A stretch of DNA of 64,000 nucleotides from positions 17,295-81,294 of the forward strand of contig CANJUR010000014.1 in assembly GCA_947477565.1 (NCBI GenBank), read 5' to 3'. The first letter of the stretch is position 1; each line of letters opens with the position of its first letter. Both the position numbers and the translations under genes were made by a program. Shown here in pieces: positions 24,348-32,938 of this stretch. This DNA is from Deltaproteobacteria bacterium (GTDB lineage Bacteria > Myxococcota_A > Polyangia > Polyangiales > Ga0077539). The notes under the pieces were generated by a model. That model worked only from the letters and a program-made list of their open reading frames with translations, was not told the DNA's origin and searched no databases.

Positions 24348-25729
24348 CGCAGTAACTGCGAGATCGCGTCGCGGGTCTGTCCTCCGTTGAAACCGAAGGC
24401 GTCGACGCCCAGGCCCAGCGCCTGCTGAATGGTCAGGTGCACGCTCGCAAGGTTGCCATCGGGCATGTGGATGTGCGCGCCCGGCCGCAGTGCCCCAGAA
24501 CCGCCCCCCGCCAGCAGTACCGGGAAATTGCCGACCTCGTGTACGTCTCCCGCGGAGAACTCGCTCGTCCCGAGCAGGACGGTGTGATCGAGCACGCTGC
24601 CGCCGCCGACGTCCGGTGTCGCCGCAAGGATGTCGAGCAGCCTTCGGAAGCACTGCATCGAGTAGATGGTCGCGCGGCGGGAGAGTTCCCAGTTTTCGTC
24701 GTGGCAGAGCTGGTGGAGGCCCGTCGTCGCGCCCACGTCCCGAAACACGGTCTGCGAACCCGGTCCGGTGAACATCATCGTGAACACCCGGGTCATGTCG
24801 CACTGGAGCGCGAGCGCGAGCAGGCGCGCCATCGCGTCGACCTTGTCGAGGAGGGCTTCGTTGCCGGCCGTGCCATCGAAGCCGCCCGCGCGGCCGGGGC
24901 GAGACGGCATCTGACACGCGGCCTGCGCGTCGGTGAGCTCGCGTTGGAGGGTGCGCACGTGTTCGAGGTGGGCGTCGAGGCGCTGCCGGTCGCGCGCCCC
25001 GAGGAGGCCCTGCAGACGTCGCGCGTCGTCGGCCACGGCGTCGAGCAGCAGGGCGCGGTCGGTGGTGTCGTCGGAGCGCACAGCGAAGAGCTGGTCGAAG
25101 AGGGCGTCGACGGAGCGGATCGGGAGGTTCTGGGACTCCTGATCGTTGTACGAGATGGCGGTCCAGGTGCCGTAGTCGTGGAAGCGGTTGTTGCTCACGG
25201 AGAGTTCCAGTGAGCGAAACCGCGGCGTCGTTCCGTAGAACCGCGGATGCCGCGCGATCACCTGGTCGAGTGTCGGGCGATTGAGCGCGAAGATGTGGTC
25301 AGGGTGGTGAAACCCCTCGGAGCGCGGGCGATCGCCCGAGAGGGCCACGGCGACGCCGCGCATGTGACCGTCGCCCTGGCCGCCCGGCGTCGCGGGGATG
25401 TCGGTCTTCGGCTCCAGGCCGGTGATAACGCTGACCCGGTCGGTCATGCTGCGCCCGGCCGCGTCGGGGCCGAGCGGCGCGAGCTGCTCGGACGGGGTCC
25501 AGCCCAGCGGGGTCGACGTCGGGGTCCAGCGGTCGGCGCGACCACGGGTGTTCCAGGCGTAGCCGTTGCCCCAGAAGAAGACGCCGTAGCGGCGGATGGG
25601 GCCGGGCTCGTCGGCCCACGCTTCGCCGTGGGAGTTGAGCATCGCCTCCAGAGGCGGGAGCGCCAGAGATACGAGCGAGCCGCCGAATACACCTCGGAGT
25701 AAAGTTCGGCGCGAGAGGGTGCGGGCCAT
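24344..25729 (-). CDS. Tat-exported DUF1552 protein
   Basis: 461 aa. Twin-arginine leader (SRRTLLRGVFGGSLVSLALP), so it is exported folded. The body matches DUF1552: GVFFWGNGYAW, VITGLEPKTD, DGHMRGVAVALSGD, SLELSVSN, HDENW and LDHTVLLGTSEFSAGDVHEVGNFPVLLAGGG, an alkaline-phosphatase/sulfatase-like fold. DUF1552 genes are regularly paired with DUF1592/DUF1588 genes, exactly as here. The biochemical role is unknown. The DUF1592-type gene ends 6 bp upstream of its start and the TTG of the lipoprotein overlaps its stop. Confidence 0.9.
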   Translation of the reverse strand: MARTLSRRTLLRGVFGGSLVSLALPPLEAMLNSHGEAWADEPGPIRRYGVFFWGNGYAWNTRGRADRWTPTSTPLGWTPSEQLAPLGPDAAGRSMTDRVSVITGLEPKTDIPATPGGQGDGHMRGVAVALSGDRPRSEGFHHPDHIFALNRPTLDQVIARHPRFYGTTPRFRSLELSVSNNRFHDYGTWTAISYNDQESQNLPIRSVDALFDQLFAVRSDDTTDRALLLDAVADDARRLQGLLGARDRQRLDAHLEHVRTLQRELTDAQAACQMPSRPGRAGGFDGTAGNEALLDKVDAMARLLALALQCDMTRVFTMMFTGPGSQTVFRDVGATTGLHQLCHDENWELSRRATIYSMQCFRRLLDILAATPDVGGGSVLDHTVLLGTSEFSAGDVHEVGNFPVLLAGGGSGALRPGAHIHMPDGNLASVHLTIQQALGLGVDAFGFNGGQTRDAISQLLR

Positions 25730-25735
25730 CGGGTA

Positions 25736-27397
25736 TTATCTCCCCTCGTCGGCGACGGTGCGGAAGCCTTCGCTCGCGACGAGCTCGACCAGTAGTTCGA
25801 GGAAGCGGTAGTTGCGCGCGGCGAAGCGCTCTTCCAGGTCGGCCAGCACCCCGGCCTCGGCATCGGTCTCGAGCCGGGCGGTGGCGAAACGGTACACCTG
25901 ACGCACCACGCACGCCGCCACCCGCGGATCGCGCGCCAGGATCTCGCCCAGCGCCCGCGCCCCGACGAAGGTCACGCCGTCGAGGTCGCCCCGGGCGTCG
26001 ACCGGGCGTCCCGACTCCATGGTGCGCCGTCGGCCGATGGCATCGAAGTCCTCGAAGCCAAGGCCGACCGGGTCTGTCCGCGAGTGGCAGCCTGCGCAGG
26101 CCGGGTCGCGGCGGTGGCGCTCCAGGCGGTCGCGGAGCGTGGGGCGCACGCCGCTGTCCCCCGCCTCCAGGTTGAGCGGAACATTCATCGGCGGATCAGG
26201 CACGCGCTCGCAGAGCAGCCGCTCGCGGATGTACCGACCCCGCGCCGTCGGCGAGGTGGCGTTGGGGTGTGCCGTCACTGCGAGGATCGCCGCGGTGGTC
26301 AGCAGGCTCCCGCGGCCGCTGTCCAGAGGCAGGTCGATGCGGGTGAAGCCCTCGGCCCCGGGGGGAATGGCGAGGCCGTAGAGGCCCGCGAGGCGCGCGT
26401 CGAGGAAGGTGCTGGTGCTCGAGAAGACCGCGCGAAAATCGCCGTCATGGGTGAAGACCACGTCCTCGACGAGGCGCTCGACCTCCTCGCGCATCGACGC
26501 CGCGAGCGCCGGCGTGACCTCGGGGTAGAGCGTCGGGTCGCGGGCGAGGCCGTCCAGGGCGCCGAGCCCGAGATACTGCACGAAGAAGGCTCGGACGGCG
26601 CTGCGCGCGCGGGGGTTGCGCAGGAGCCGGCGGGCCTCCGTGCGCAGGGTGTCGTCGCGGTCGAGCGCGCCCCGGGCGGCGGCGTCGAGGAGGGCGTCGT
26701 CGGGCACCGAGTTCCAGAGGGTGAAGGCGAGGCGCGAGGCCATCTCGTAGGCGGTGTAACGGCGTCGACCGGGCTTGCCCGCCAGCGGGGCACCGAGCTC
26801 GACACGGTAGAGAAAACTCGGCGACTGGAGCGCCGCGGCGGTGGCGTAGCGCACGCCCGTCCAGGCGTCGCGGGCGCCGAGGCGACGCGAGAGCGCGACG
26901 AAGCGATCGAGTTCTTCGACGGTCGCGGGGCGGCGCCAGGCCCGTCGCAAGAAGCGCTCGAAGTACGCGCGCACGCACGGCGCGTCGGGGGCGGTGGGCG
27001 TGCAGCCCACGAGGGCCACGCGCCGCTCGGGCACCGCGAAGGCAGCCTCGGTGAGGCGATGCGCCGCGGTCTCCCAGGCGCGCACCGTTCGCTCGGCGGC
27101 GGTGCTGCGCGCGGCGCCGATCGCAGTGAAGAGGTAGGGGTTGGTGTCGGGCTCGAGTGCGACGTCGGGGAGCCCCGAGCCAAGCAGGTCGCTCACTGCG
27201 TTGCGATACTGCGTGGTGGTGAGCGTCGCGAGCACCGGTCCGGCGGGCGCAAACGTCGGCAGCACCGCGGACGGGTGCTCGTTGCCCGCACGGGCCGTGG
27301 CGGTGTTCGCACCGGGCGACGTGGGGCGATCGCCGACGACGCCATTGCACCCGAGGAGGGCTGCGGCCAACGCGAGGCATCGGGGCAACGTCTGCAC
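25736..27397 (-). CDS. DUF1592/DUF1588/DUF1585-type lipoprotein
   Basis: About 553 aa. The GTG at 27397 gives a lipoprotein signal (CLALAAALLGC). Domains in order: a DUF1587-like start (LTTTQYRNAVSDLLG), DUF1595/DUF1592 (YFERFLRRAWRRPATVEELD ... SPSFLYRVELG ... YEMASRLAFTLWNSVPDD), DUF1588 with the CxxCH-bearing signature (RRDPACAGCHSRTDPVGLGF ... DAIGRRRT) and DUF1585 near the end (VRQVYRFATARLETD). These families occur together in planctomycetes and myxobacteria. A c-type heme at CAGCH is possible but unproven. First gene of the five-gene operon 27397-22166. Confidence 0.88.
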   Translation of the reverse strand: MQTLPRCLALAAALLGCNGVVGDRPTSPGANTATARAGNEHPSAVLPTFAPAGPVLATLTTTQYRNAVSDLLGSGLPDVALEPDTNPYLFTAIGAARSTAAERTVRAWETAAHRLTEAAFAVPERRVALVGCTPTAPDAPCVRAYFERFLRRAWRRPATVEELDRFVALSRRLGARDAWTGVRYATAAALQSPSFLYRVELGAPLAGKPGRRRYTAYEMASRLAFTLWNSVPDDALLDAAARGALDRDDTLRTEARRLLRNPRARSAVRAFFVQYLGLGALDGLARDPTLYPEVTPALAASMREEVERLVEDVVFTHDGDFRAVFSSTSTFLDARLAGLYGLAIPPGAEGFTRIDLPLDSGRGSLLTTAAILAVTAHPNATSPTARGRYIRERLLCERVPDPPMNVPLNLEAGDSGVRPTLRDRLERHRRDPACAGCHSRTDPVGLGFEDFDAIGRRRTMESGRPVDARGDLDGVTFVGARALGEILARDPRVAACVVRQVYRFATARLETDAEAGVLADLEERFAARNYRFLELLVELVASEGFRTVADEGR

Positions 27398-27460
27398 AGC
27401 CTGAGGAGTTGAACTTGCCGCGGTGATTGGTGTCAACTGATCGCGATGGTGCGGAGGTAG

Positions 27461-28045
27461 ACCGTCGCGGGCGGGCGCATCAACCACACGCTGAAGTACG
27501 GGTTCGAGGTGGCCGCCGGGTGGGAGGTCATCGTGGACAACTTCCAGCTGCGGATCGATGGCGACGGGATCAACCACTACGCCGTGGGGCGGGCGATGGG
27601 GCAGATGGGCGTGCCGGGGTTCTTGGAAGTGCCAGGGGGTGCGGTAGGCGGTGCTGGGGCGGCTGCCGTGGTATCGGCTGTCGAAGTTCCAGCGGTGTCC
27701 GCCTGAGGGGTTCGCGCTGGAGGTCGTCGAGCGGAGCGTTCGGTGGTCACAGACGGCGAGCGGATGAACTGGCTGGGTGAGGAGTGGGTGTTCAAGGGCC
27801 GCGCGGTGACGTGCTCCGAAGGCGTTTCGCGTGCGCTGACCATCCCGGGGGATTCCAAGCGCGAGGTGATGTGGGCCGTCCGCGAGATCCGAGCGCGCGG
27901 CGCGGGTGCATGTGCTGCATGTCCGGAGGAGAACATCGGGGGCTGCGCCCCGGGGATTCAGGGGGACTCTGATACTGAGCCACCAGAGTCATCCCCCGAC
28001 GGAGAAGGCGATGATTCGGAGTGGCCCGAGGATCTCGACCCATGA
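27461..28045 (+). other. Decayed coding fragments in front of an integrase remnant
   Basis: This stretch holds pieces of plausible protein in different frames: INHTLKYGFEVAAGWEVIVD at about 27480-27545 (preceded in frame by a stop at 27458), LPWYRLSKFQRCPPEGFALE near 27670-27730, and an open frame at 27743-28045 (MNWLGEEWVFKGRAV, then an acidic Pro/Asp tail). The frame changes and lack of start signals point to one or more broken genes carried by the element whose integrase remnant follows. An imperfect inverted repeat (GGGGGA-CTCTG with its complement, 3-nt bulge) lies at 27961-27997. No function assignable. Confidence 0.35.
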
Positions 28046-28153
28046 GGCTACATCCCGTTTCATCACGCTCCGCGAACGACGAGAGAGCGCAACGAGGGGA
28101 GCGTCGTGGGCCGCGTCGCGAGCCCCGACCCGGTGCTGCAGCTCCCGCTGTAA

Positions 28154-29060
28154 GTCTCCGCGCTCGACGTTGAGCATAAGCTCGGCGTCGGCCGCTCGAC
28201 CGCGTACGAGATGCTTCGCGCTGCGTCCGGCAGCACGATCAACGATCCGACCTCAGGGTACTCCCTTCGGGTGCGCCTCGATGCCTGGCAGTCCTTCCTG
28301 GAAACGAAGTACCCCCCGATGTCTGACGTCCGACTATCCCTCCGCCGCCGCAACAACCATCCCTGTGGCCCGTGGATCGCTTGGGGCTACGACGCCGCTG
28401 GCCATCAGTGGAGCGAGTCCACGAAGCATATCGACCGTAAGACCGCCGAAGACATAGGCCGCGCCCTCGAACGTGACCACGCTTCCCCCGGTGCCGCAGC
28501 CGCGCGGGCGGCGACGCTCGCCGACGCAGTGACCCTCCTGCGCGCCAAGCGTCGCGCGCTTGCGAAGGCCGGGAAGCGGTCGGAAGCCACGGTGACGTTC
28601 TACGAGTTCAAGATCGGCCACTGGCGCCGCCTGCTCGGGGACAGGTTCCTCCTGTCGCAACTCTCCGCGGCGTCGATCGACAAGGTCATCGACGCCCGGC
28701 GCGAGGAGGGCGTCACCGAGCACACGATCGCCAAGGAGCTGGTCGCCCTCCGCTGCGCGCTCAAGCTCGCGGTGCGTGCCGGGCTCTGGCAGGACAACCC
28801 CGCGGCGGTGCTGCCGGTGCTTTTCGCGACGGAGTATTCGCCGCGCACCCGGACGCTCGCGCGGCCGGAGTGCAGGTGCTCTTCAGCGAGCTCGAGACCA
28901 CCCCTGCCGAGATGGTCGACACGGGCGCCTGACTCCGGCCGGACTACAGGATCTCTTGGCCGCCGCCCTCGGAATCGATCCTGCTGCACTTGCAGCAAAT
29001 GTGCAGCAGACCGATATGGGTTGGGCAGATTCGGGGGAAGGATCGCAAATGCTCGATATG
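28154..29060 (+). pseudogene. Broken phage/ICE-type integrase with HTH N-terminal segment
   Basis: Reading from 28154, just after an in-frame TAA (28151), the frame gives an excisionase-like helix-turn-helix (ALDVEHKLGVGRSTAYEMLR). An integrase N-terminus follows with a SAM-like core-binding domain (TLADAVTLLRAKRR ... FYEFKIGHWRRLLGDRFLLS, then EHTIAKELVALRCALKLAVRA). After about 28830 the frame is lost. Only short pieces of the rest appear in another frame (VQVLFSELETT; then GLQDLLAAALGIDPAA ... MLDMQKARKTG). The catalytic tyrosine-recombinase domain with its R-HxxR-Y residues is missing. The remnant lies just beyond the 3' end of tRNA-Lys, a common integration target. Confidence 0.7.
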
Positions 29061-29088
29061 CAAAAGGCCCGGAAAACCGGGCCTTTTG
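29061..29088 (-). terminator. Perfect hairpin terminator after tRNA-Lys
   Basis: CAAAAGGCCCGG - AAAA - CCGGGCCTTTTG is a perfect 12-bp stem with a 4-nt loop, ending in a T-run on both strands. It sits 3 nt past the tRNA-Lys 3' end on the minus strand, so it most likely terminates that transcript. On the plus strand it would also stop read-through from the integrase remnant. Confidence 0.85.
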
Positions 29089-29091
29089 CGG

Positions 29092-29164
29092 TGGGACATC
29101 TCGGACTTGAACCGAGAGCCAATGGATTAAGAGTCCACTGCTCTACCAATTGAGCTAATGTCCC
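29092..29164 (-). tRNA. tRNA-Lys (anticodon CTT)
   Basis: 73-nt cloverleaf on the minus strand: acceptor stem GGGACAT/ATGTCCC, D-arm AGCTCAATTGGTAGAGC, anticodon loop with CTT, and T-arm with GGTTCAAGTCC. CCA is not encoded. It reads lysine codon AAG. Its 3' side faces the integrase remnant, consistent with an attachment site in the tRNA gene. Confidence 0.95.
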
Positions 29165-29451
29165 AAGGCAGAAAGTGCGTTTATCTCACACCAGAAACAC
29201 TGTCAATAAACTATCTGTACTTCGGCGGTTCCGAGAGGGGTCAGACCGGTAGCCCTCGGATCCAAAGCGAAGGGTGCTTCCTTGCAGAGTCGCGATGCCA
29301 GGTCAAGCGATGAGTGCTGGTGAGCGCATCAAAGTGTCGCAGACGGTTATTCTCGTGGTGGTTGCACCCAGCACAGATGGTGCGGTCATCGCGTCGGCAA
29401 CCCGTTGCCGGGCAAGGCCGAGAGTGATGCTCCCTGTTCTATCTGGGGAGG
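29165..29451. other. Intergenic stretch upstream of tRNA-Lys
   Basis: About 290 bp, A/T-rich just upstream of the tRNA (TTTATCTCACACC ... GTCAATAAACTATC), which may include the tRNA-Lys promoter on the minus strand. Otherwise I see no convincing gene; short ORFs here lack coding character. Confidence 0.4.
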
Positions 29452-29847
29452 GTGACGCCCGCCGCGGAAAAACGCCTCATTGACCTGCCCGATGCCCTGC
29501 GTGCCTGGGCGCGCAACGACGCGACGGTTCGCCTTCATTTGGCGGTGCACGTCAACGCGGGGGTGCCGCTGGGCCACGCGCTTGCCCGCCTCGCCGACGC
29601 GATCGGCGAGGGTGGGGAGTGGGAGGTGCGGATGCGGCAGGAAGCGGGCGTGAGGCGGGAGAAGTTCGTCCCGTGGTGTGCGCGGGTCCATCCCGATGGA
29701 CTGCGATGTCGTGCGCTCACGACGGTCCTTGTTCAACGGGTGCACGAGGGCGCGCCGAGCGGAGCGGTGGAGAGTTGCGAAGACTGCGCGCTGACGTACG
29801 AGCGCGAGGGGACGGGGCGAACAATGCGACGACTCGCAGCGCGTTAG
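29452..29847 (+). CDS. Hypothetical small protein with paired cysteines
   Basis: 131 codons with a GTG start. GGGGAGG abuts the start codon too closely to be ideal. The sequence has natural character (LIDLPDALRAWARNDATVRL, GHALARLADAIGEGGEWEVR). Cys residues in WCARVHPDGLRC and CEDC could bind zinc. It lies alone between tRNA-Lys and tRNA-Arg in an accessory zone. Family not recognised. Confidence 0.45.
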   Translation: MTPAAEKRLIDLPDALRAWARNDATVRLHLAVHVNAGVPLGHALARLADAIGEGGEWEVRMRQEAGVRREKFVPWCARVHPDGLRCRALTTVLVQRVHEGAPSGAVESCEDCALTYEREGTGRTMRRLAAR

Positions 29848-30053
29848 CGCCGCGCATTACTCCGGAGAAGGGCCGCCCCATCTCTGCGAATGCGCTTGTC
29901 ACTTCGCCGACGAGGGAGTCGCGACGTAGGGTTCTCCGCAGGGAGGCACTCAGCAACTTCGGACGGGCAGACCTCATCGCCGTAAGCGATGGCCTTGCAT
30001 GTCCCCCCCGATTAATCGCGCGCTAGGAAACCCCCGAAAATACTTAAGTTCAG

Positions 30054-30126
30054 CGCGCCCGAGAGGGGTCGAACCTCTAACCCTCGGATCCGAAGTCCGA
30101 TGCTCTATCCATTGAGCTACGGGCGC
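30054..30126 (-). tRNA. tRNA-Arg (anticodon TCG)
   Basis: 73 nt on the minus strand: acceptor GCGCCCG/CGGGCGC, D-arm AGCTCAATGGATAGAGC, anticodon loop CTTCGGA (anticodon TCG), T-arm GGTTCGACCCC, discriminator G. CCA is not encoded. It follows tRNA-His on the same strand with 19 nt between and is probably co-transcribed. Confidence 0.95.
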
Positions 30127-30145
30127 CAAGTGATAATTAAAAGGG

Positions 30146-30219
30146 GGTGACTGACGGGGATTGAACCCGCGACCATCGGAGCCACAATCCGATGCTCTAC
30201 CAGCTGAGCTACAGCCACC
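30146..30219 (-). tRNA. tRNA-His (anticodon GTG)
   Basis: Minus strand. Acceptor GTGGCTG/CAGTCAC with an extra 5' G(-1) opposite discriminator C, the identity feature of tRNA-His. Anticodon loop TTGTGGC (anticodon GTG), T-arm GGTTCAATCCC. First of a His-Arg pair divergent from the Pro-Arg pair. Confidence 0.96.
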
Positions 30220-30346
30220 GAACCAAGGAAAAGGCGTTTACCCCAGAACTTTCACGCTGTCATCAAACTGAATGAAAAAAATACGATGCAGGTGTCTTAG
30301 GCCGCCCAGAGCGTGATAGGGTCCCCTCACCTTCCGCATCGGCGGA
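30220..30346. promoter_or_regulatory. Divergent tRNA promoter region
   Basis: The 127 bp between tRNA-His (minus) and tRNA-Pro (plus) contain a marked A/T-rich patch (ACTGAATGAAAAAAATACGA near 30267-30286) in otherwise G+C-rich DNA. Both tRNA pairs must be transcribed from here, but I cannot assign a convincing -35/-10 pair to either direction. Confidence 0.4.
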
Positions 30347-30420
30347 CGGGGTGTAGCACAGCCTGGTAGTGCACTAGCTTTGGGAGCTAGATGTCGTGGG
30401 TTCGAATCCCTCCGCCCCGA
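30347..30420 (+). tRNA. tRNA-Pro (anticodon TGG)
   Basis: 74 nt: acceptor CGGGGTG/CGCCCCG (one G-T wobble), D-arm AGCACAGCCTGGTAGTGC, anticodon stem CTAGC/GCTAG with loop TTTGGGA (anticodon TGG), T-arm GGGTTCGAATCCC, discriminator A. Confidence 0.96.
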
Positions 30421-30432
30421 CCCTTCTCGTTC

Positions 30433-30506
30433 GTGCCCGTAGCTCAATCGGATAGAGCAGCGGCCTTCTAAGCCGCCGGTTGCGCGTTCGAGTCGCGCCG
30501 GGCACG
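30433..30506 (+). tRNA. tRNA-Arg (anticodon TCT)
   Basis: 74 nt: acceptor GTGCCCG/CGGGCAC, D-arm AGCTCAATCGGATAGAGC, anticodon stem GCGGC/GCCGC with loop CTTCTAA (anticodon TCT), T-arm GCGTTCGAGTCGC, discriminator G. It lies 12 nt after tRNA-Pro and is likely co-transcribed. Confidence 0.96.
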
Positions 30507-30602
30507 CCGAAAATCCCTAAGTTTTCACGGAGTCCTAACCCGAGTCGAGCTTGTGCGACCGACGTCAGCACTCGCCCCATGGGGAAGTTAAGGGTCAGCG
30601 TG

Positions 30603-30896
30603 TCAGCCGACCCTTCGATGTCGGATCACCGCGGCAGTGTCGGCCCGGGAGAGCATCGCGGCGAAGCTTAGAAACTGCGATCGTCCCTCAAGGCCTTCAC
30701 GGCTGCGATATGCGCTGCGCGCGTGCAAACCGGCGTCGACAAGATGCTGCGCTTGCCTTTCGTGCTTGCTCACTTCGGACTGCTTCAGTTGCGGCGCTCG
30801 CATGCCGCCGCCGACCTCGTCGCGAACCAGCACGCTCTCGATCGGGCTCGGAACGTACCCGGCACGCACGTCCGATAGCGTGACCCGACGCCCCAT
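30603..30896 (-). CDS. Possible small ORF in gene-poor zone
   Basis: 97 codons from the ATG at 30896 (MGRRVTLSDVRAGYVPSPIE, then VLVRDEVGGGM). The composition is natural enough to be a gene piece, with a charged helical middle (QLKQSEVSKHERQAQHL). There is no clear ribosome site and no family. The frame also extends upstream to 31265 without coding character. Confidence 0.3.
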   Translation of the reverse strand: MGRRVTLSDVRAGYVPSPIESVLVRDEVGGGMRAPQLKQSEVSKHERQAQHLVDAGLHARSAYRSREGLEGRSQFLSFAAMLSRADTAAVIRHRRVG

Positions 30897-30923
30897 TTTC
30901 GTTGGAATTATGGGAAGTAGCGG

Positions 30924-31226
30924 TTGATTACGCTGCGTCGTGAGGGCGACACGGTCGTCGCCACGCTCGAATTCCCAGCATCCGTGACCGGCGTCGCGGC
31001 GCTCGTTCCGACGACGGGCGCTTCTGCAGCGTTTAGAGCAAACCAGACTCTCGACGTCCAGGTTGCTGATGGAAGCGCCCGCGTTGTGACCGTCACCGCT
31101 ACTGCTGGTGTGCGGTCGATCGTCGGGCCGACGCTGTTCCTCTCTAAGCAAGGAAGCGCGGTCCTCGACGACGTGAGCAGCCCCCCTCGGAGCGTGGACC
31201 AGCAGCCGCCTCGACCTCGGCGCTGA
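30924..31226 (+). CDS. Possible beta-rich gene fragment, TTG start
   Basis: 100 codons (ITLRREGDTVVATLEFPA, TTGASAAFRANQTLDVQVAD). The pattern of short strands suggests an Ig-like or cell-surface domain. It starts with TTG and ends in a frayed Pro/Arg tail, so it is probably a fragment of a longer lost gene. Confidence 0.3.
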   Translation: MITLRREGDTVVATLEFPASVTGVAALVPTTGASAAFRANQTLDVQVADGSARVVTVTATAGVRSIVGPTLFLSKQGSAVLDDVSSPPRSVDQQPPRPRR

Positions 31227-31264
31227 CGCAGTCACGGCGACCCTGACCGCGGGCCATCCGTGCA

Positions 31265-31930
31265 ACCGACATCAGCCGTGCGGACCGCCCGCAACACCAG
31301 GCGCTTCCCCGTTTCCTTCGACATCAGCTCCGTCGCTACGCGCGATCTTGCGCCCGTCGGCGTCCGGTTCCGCCTCGGGCGCGCTCCCGGCGTCGGGCGC
31401 CACGATCGTCGCGCACTGGCCCGACGCACCGGTAGTCACGCATTCGATGCCCTCGTCGCAGGGCCACACCTCGTCGAGCGAACCACCCCGTCCCAGCTCG
31501 CGACGCGCCCATCCGGCAAGCACACGCTCCGCTGCCTACGAGCACGCTTCCCTCGAAGTGCCCCGTGCAGCTCACGAGACTCGCGAGCCGGATGTGCAGC
31601 TACGCCGACTCGAGGCTGCGTACGATAACCCGGGGGGGGCAGTTCCGGTGTGCGACTCCTCGAGTAAGCAGAGCCGCGTGTGGGCGTCGTTGAGCCAGCC
31701 GGCACACATCACGATGTGGACGGTGTGATCGCTGACGCTCCCGGGGAAGTGCAATACGGAATCGCGCTGTAAGTCCAGTCGAACGCCCGATCGAGCATCG
31801 CGGCCGCGTCGGCGGGCGCCTGGGAGCGAATCGTCCCCTCGCTACAGTCCGCAGGGTGATGGCGCTCACGGCGCGCTCGATAGGCTCCGGGCCGGCTCCC
31901 GCGACGCAGCCCAGACTCAGCTAAAAGACT
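31265..31930 (-). pseudogene. Frameshifted Cys-rich secreted protein remnant
   Basis: Joining pieces from successive frames on the minus strand gives one plausible Cys-rich protein: a lipoprotein-like start (LSLGCVAGAGPEPIERAVSA), then TIRSQAPADAAAMLDRAFDW with YSAIPYC, then DHTVHIVMCAGWLNDAHTRL, then CTGHFEGSVLVGSGACLPDG, then CDEGIECVTTGASGQCATIV with an Ala/Pro/Asp linker. At least three frameshifts separate them. The style matches other Cys-rich lipoproteins in the window. I infer a decayed gene; sequencing error is unlikely to explain so many breaks. Confidence 0.35.
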
Positions 31931-31936
31931 ACGCAT

Positions 31937-32245
31937 CTAGTGATTGCGTCGAGTCTCAACGTGCCATCTGCTCCTGCTGTGGGGGTGGGCAACTCCGAGC
32001 TGGGCGGCGTCAACGGCGCGACTTTCCCCCCCGTCTTTAGAGGTGCGACTGAAAAAATCGATCTCCCTCTAAATAACTGTACGACTCCCGAGCGATTGTC
32101 ATGGTAAGGAACTCTCGCCGGAGCGGTCCGCATGGTCCCTATCCCCCCCCCTTTGGGGCTGTGCAATGGGCCGCTCCGGTTTACTTCTTGTTGTGTGATG
32201 ACACGACAAGAGAACACCTATGTTGGCTGTCACTTGAAGTGCTCT
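31937..32245. other. Gene-free stretch
   Basis: About 310 bp with mixed base composition, including a relatively A/T-rich patch (near 32040-32100) and a C-run followed by TTTGGGG near 32145-32157. I see no supported gene, tRNA or clear regulatory element. Confidence 0.4.
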
Positions 32246-32630
32246 CTACCTTCTGGCCCAACCCCAGGCAGCGGGGCCATCGGGATGATGCCCGGCCGCT
32301 TTGTCGTCGGCCACCAGACCAGGCCCTGCGAGCATTGCCTCCGGATCATCGAGGTCATCCAGAGTTGGGACTCCGTCTTTAGCCGGGTCGAGCAGGTAGA
32401 GCCGTCCGGCGGCGATCGAGAGAGCCACCGCGATGTTGGTGAACACGCGCCCTTCGGCTCTCATCCGCTCGACCTCCGGCCGAGTGAGGGTTGCGGTGTC
32501 CACGGCCCCAGGCCGCCGCCGCGCCACGCCCGGGCGCAATCGGTTGTGGGTCGCCCTGGCAATGGACTGCCGATCGTTTCGCCAAACCCGAGGGCGCACC
32601 CGAAGCGCATCCGATCGGCCGCTTCGATGG
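32246..32630 (-). pseudogene. Remnant of an unidentified gene
   Basis: The minus-strand frame ending at 32246 contains a natural-looking stretch (RPEVERMRAEGRVFTNIAVA, LSIAAGRLYLLDPAKDGVPT, LDDLDDPEAMLAGP). Upstream of about 32540 the frame loses coding character, and a second frame (ADRMRFGCALGFGETIGSPL) looks better, indicating a frameshift. No start or family can be assigned. Confidence 0.3.
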
Positions 32631-32938
32631 TCCAGGGTTGACGCTGACGTTGGCTCCACGGTGAATCGTCGCGTGTACCCATCAAGACGTCTCCGCTGCG
32701 AGCCGACCGTCTCCCGGGCGACCCTGGATACCTCCCTTCCGTTTGCCGCAACACCATCGGCCCGGGCAACGTGACCGTCGATCAACACAGCGCGACGGGC
32801 GCTTTCGGCGTCAGCGCAGGAAGGCTCGCGACCAACCGCGTGCACAGCATCATCGTCGAGGGATTCCCCCTAACGTGCAACGAAGGGATTCGCTGTCCTC
32901 ACCTCCGCGCTGCAGGGTCGTCTGTCGGGCCGCGCGAT

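Noticed and set aside
25736..27397. Classical cytochrome c
   Set aside because: The single CAGCH is part of the DUF1588 signature; heme attachment cannot be inferred from it alone.
26084..27412. 442-aa ORF on the plus strand
   Set aside because: Shadow of the DUF1592-type gene; composition is Arg/Gly/Ala/Glu-biased without domains.
28776..29153. 125-aa gene downstream of the integrase
   Set aside because: It reads through the hairpin terminator and the tRNA-Lys gene; only its middle is a piece of the broken integrase.
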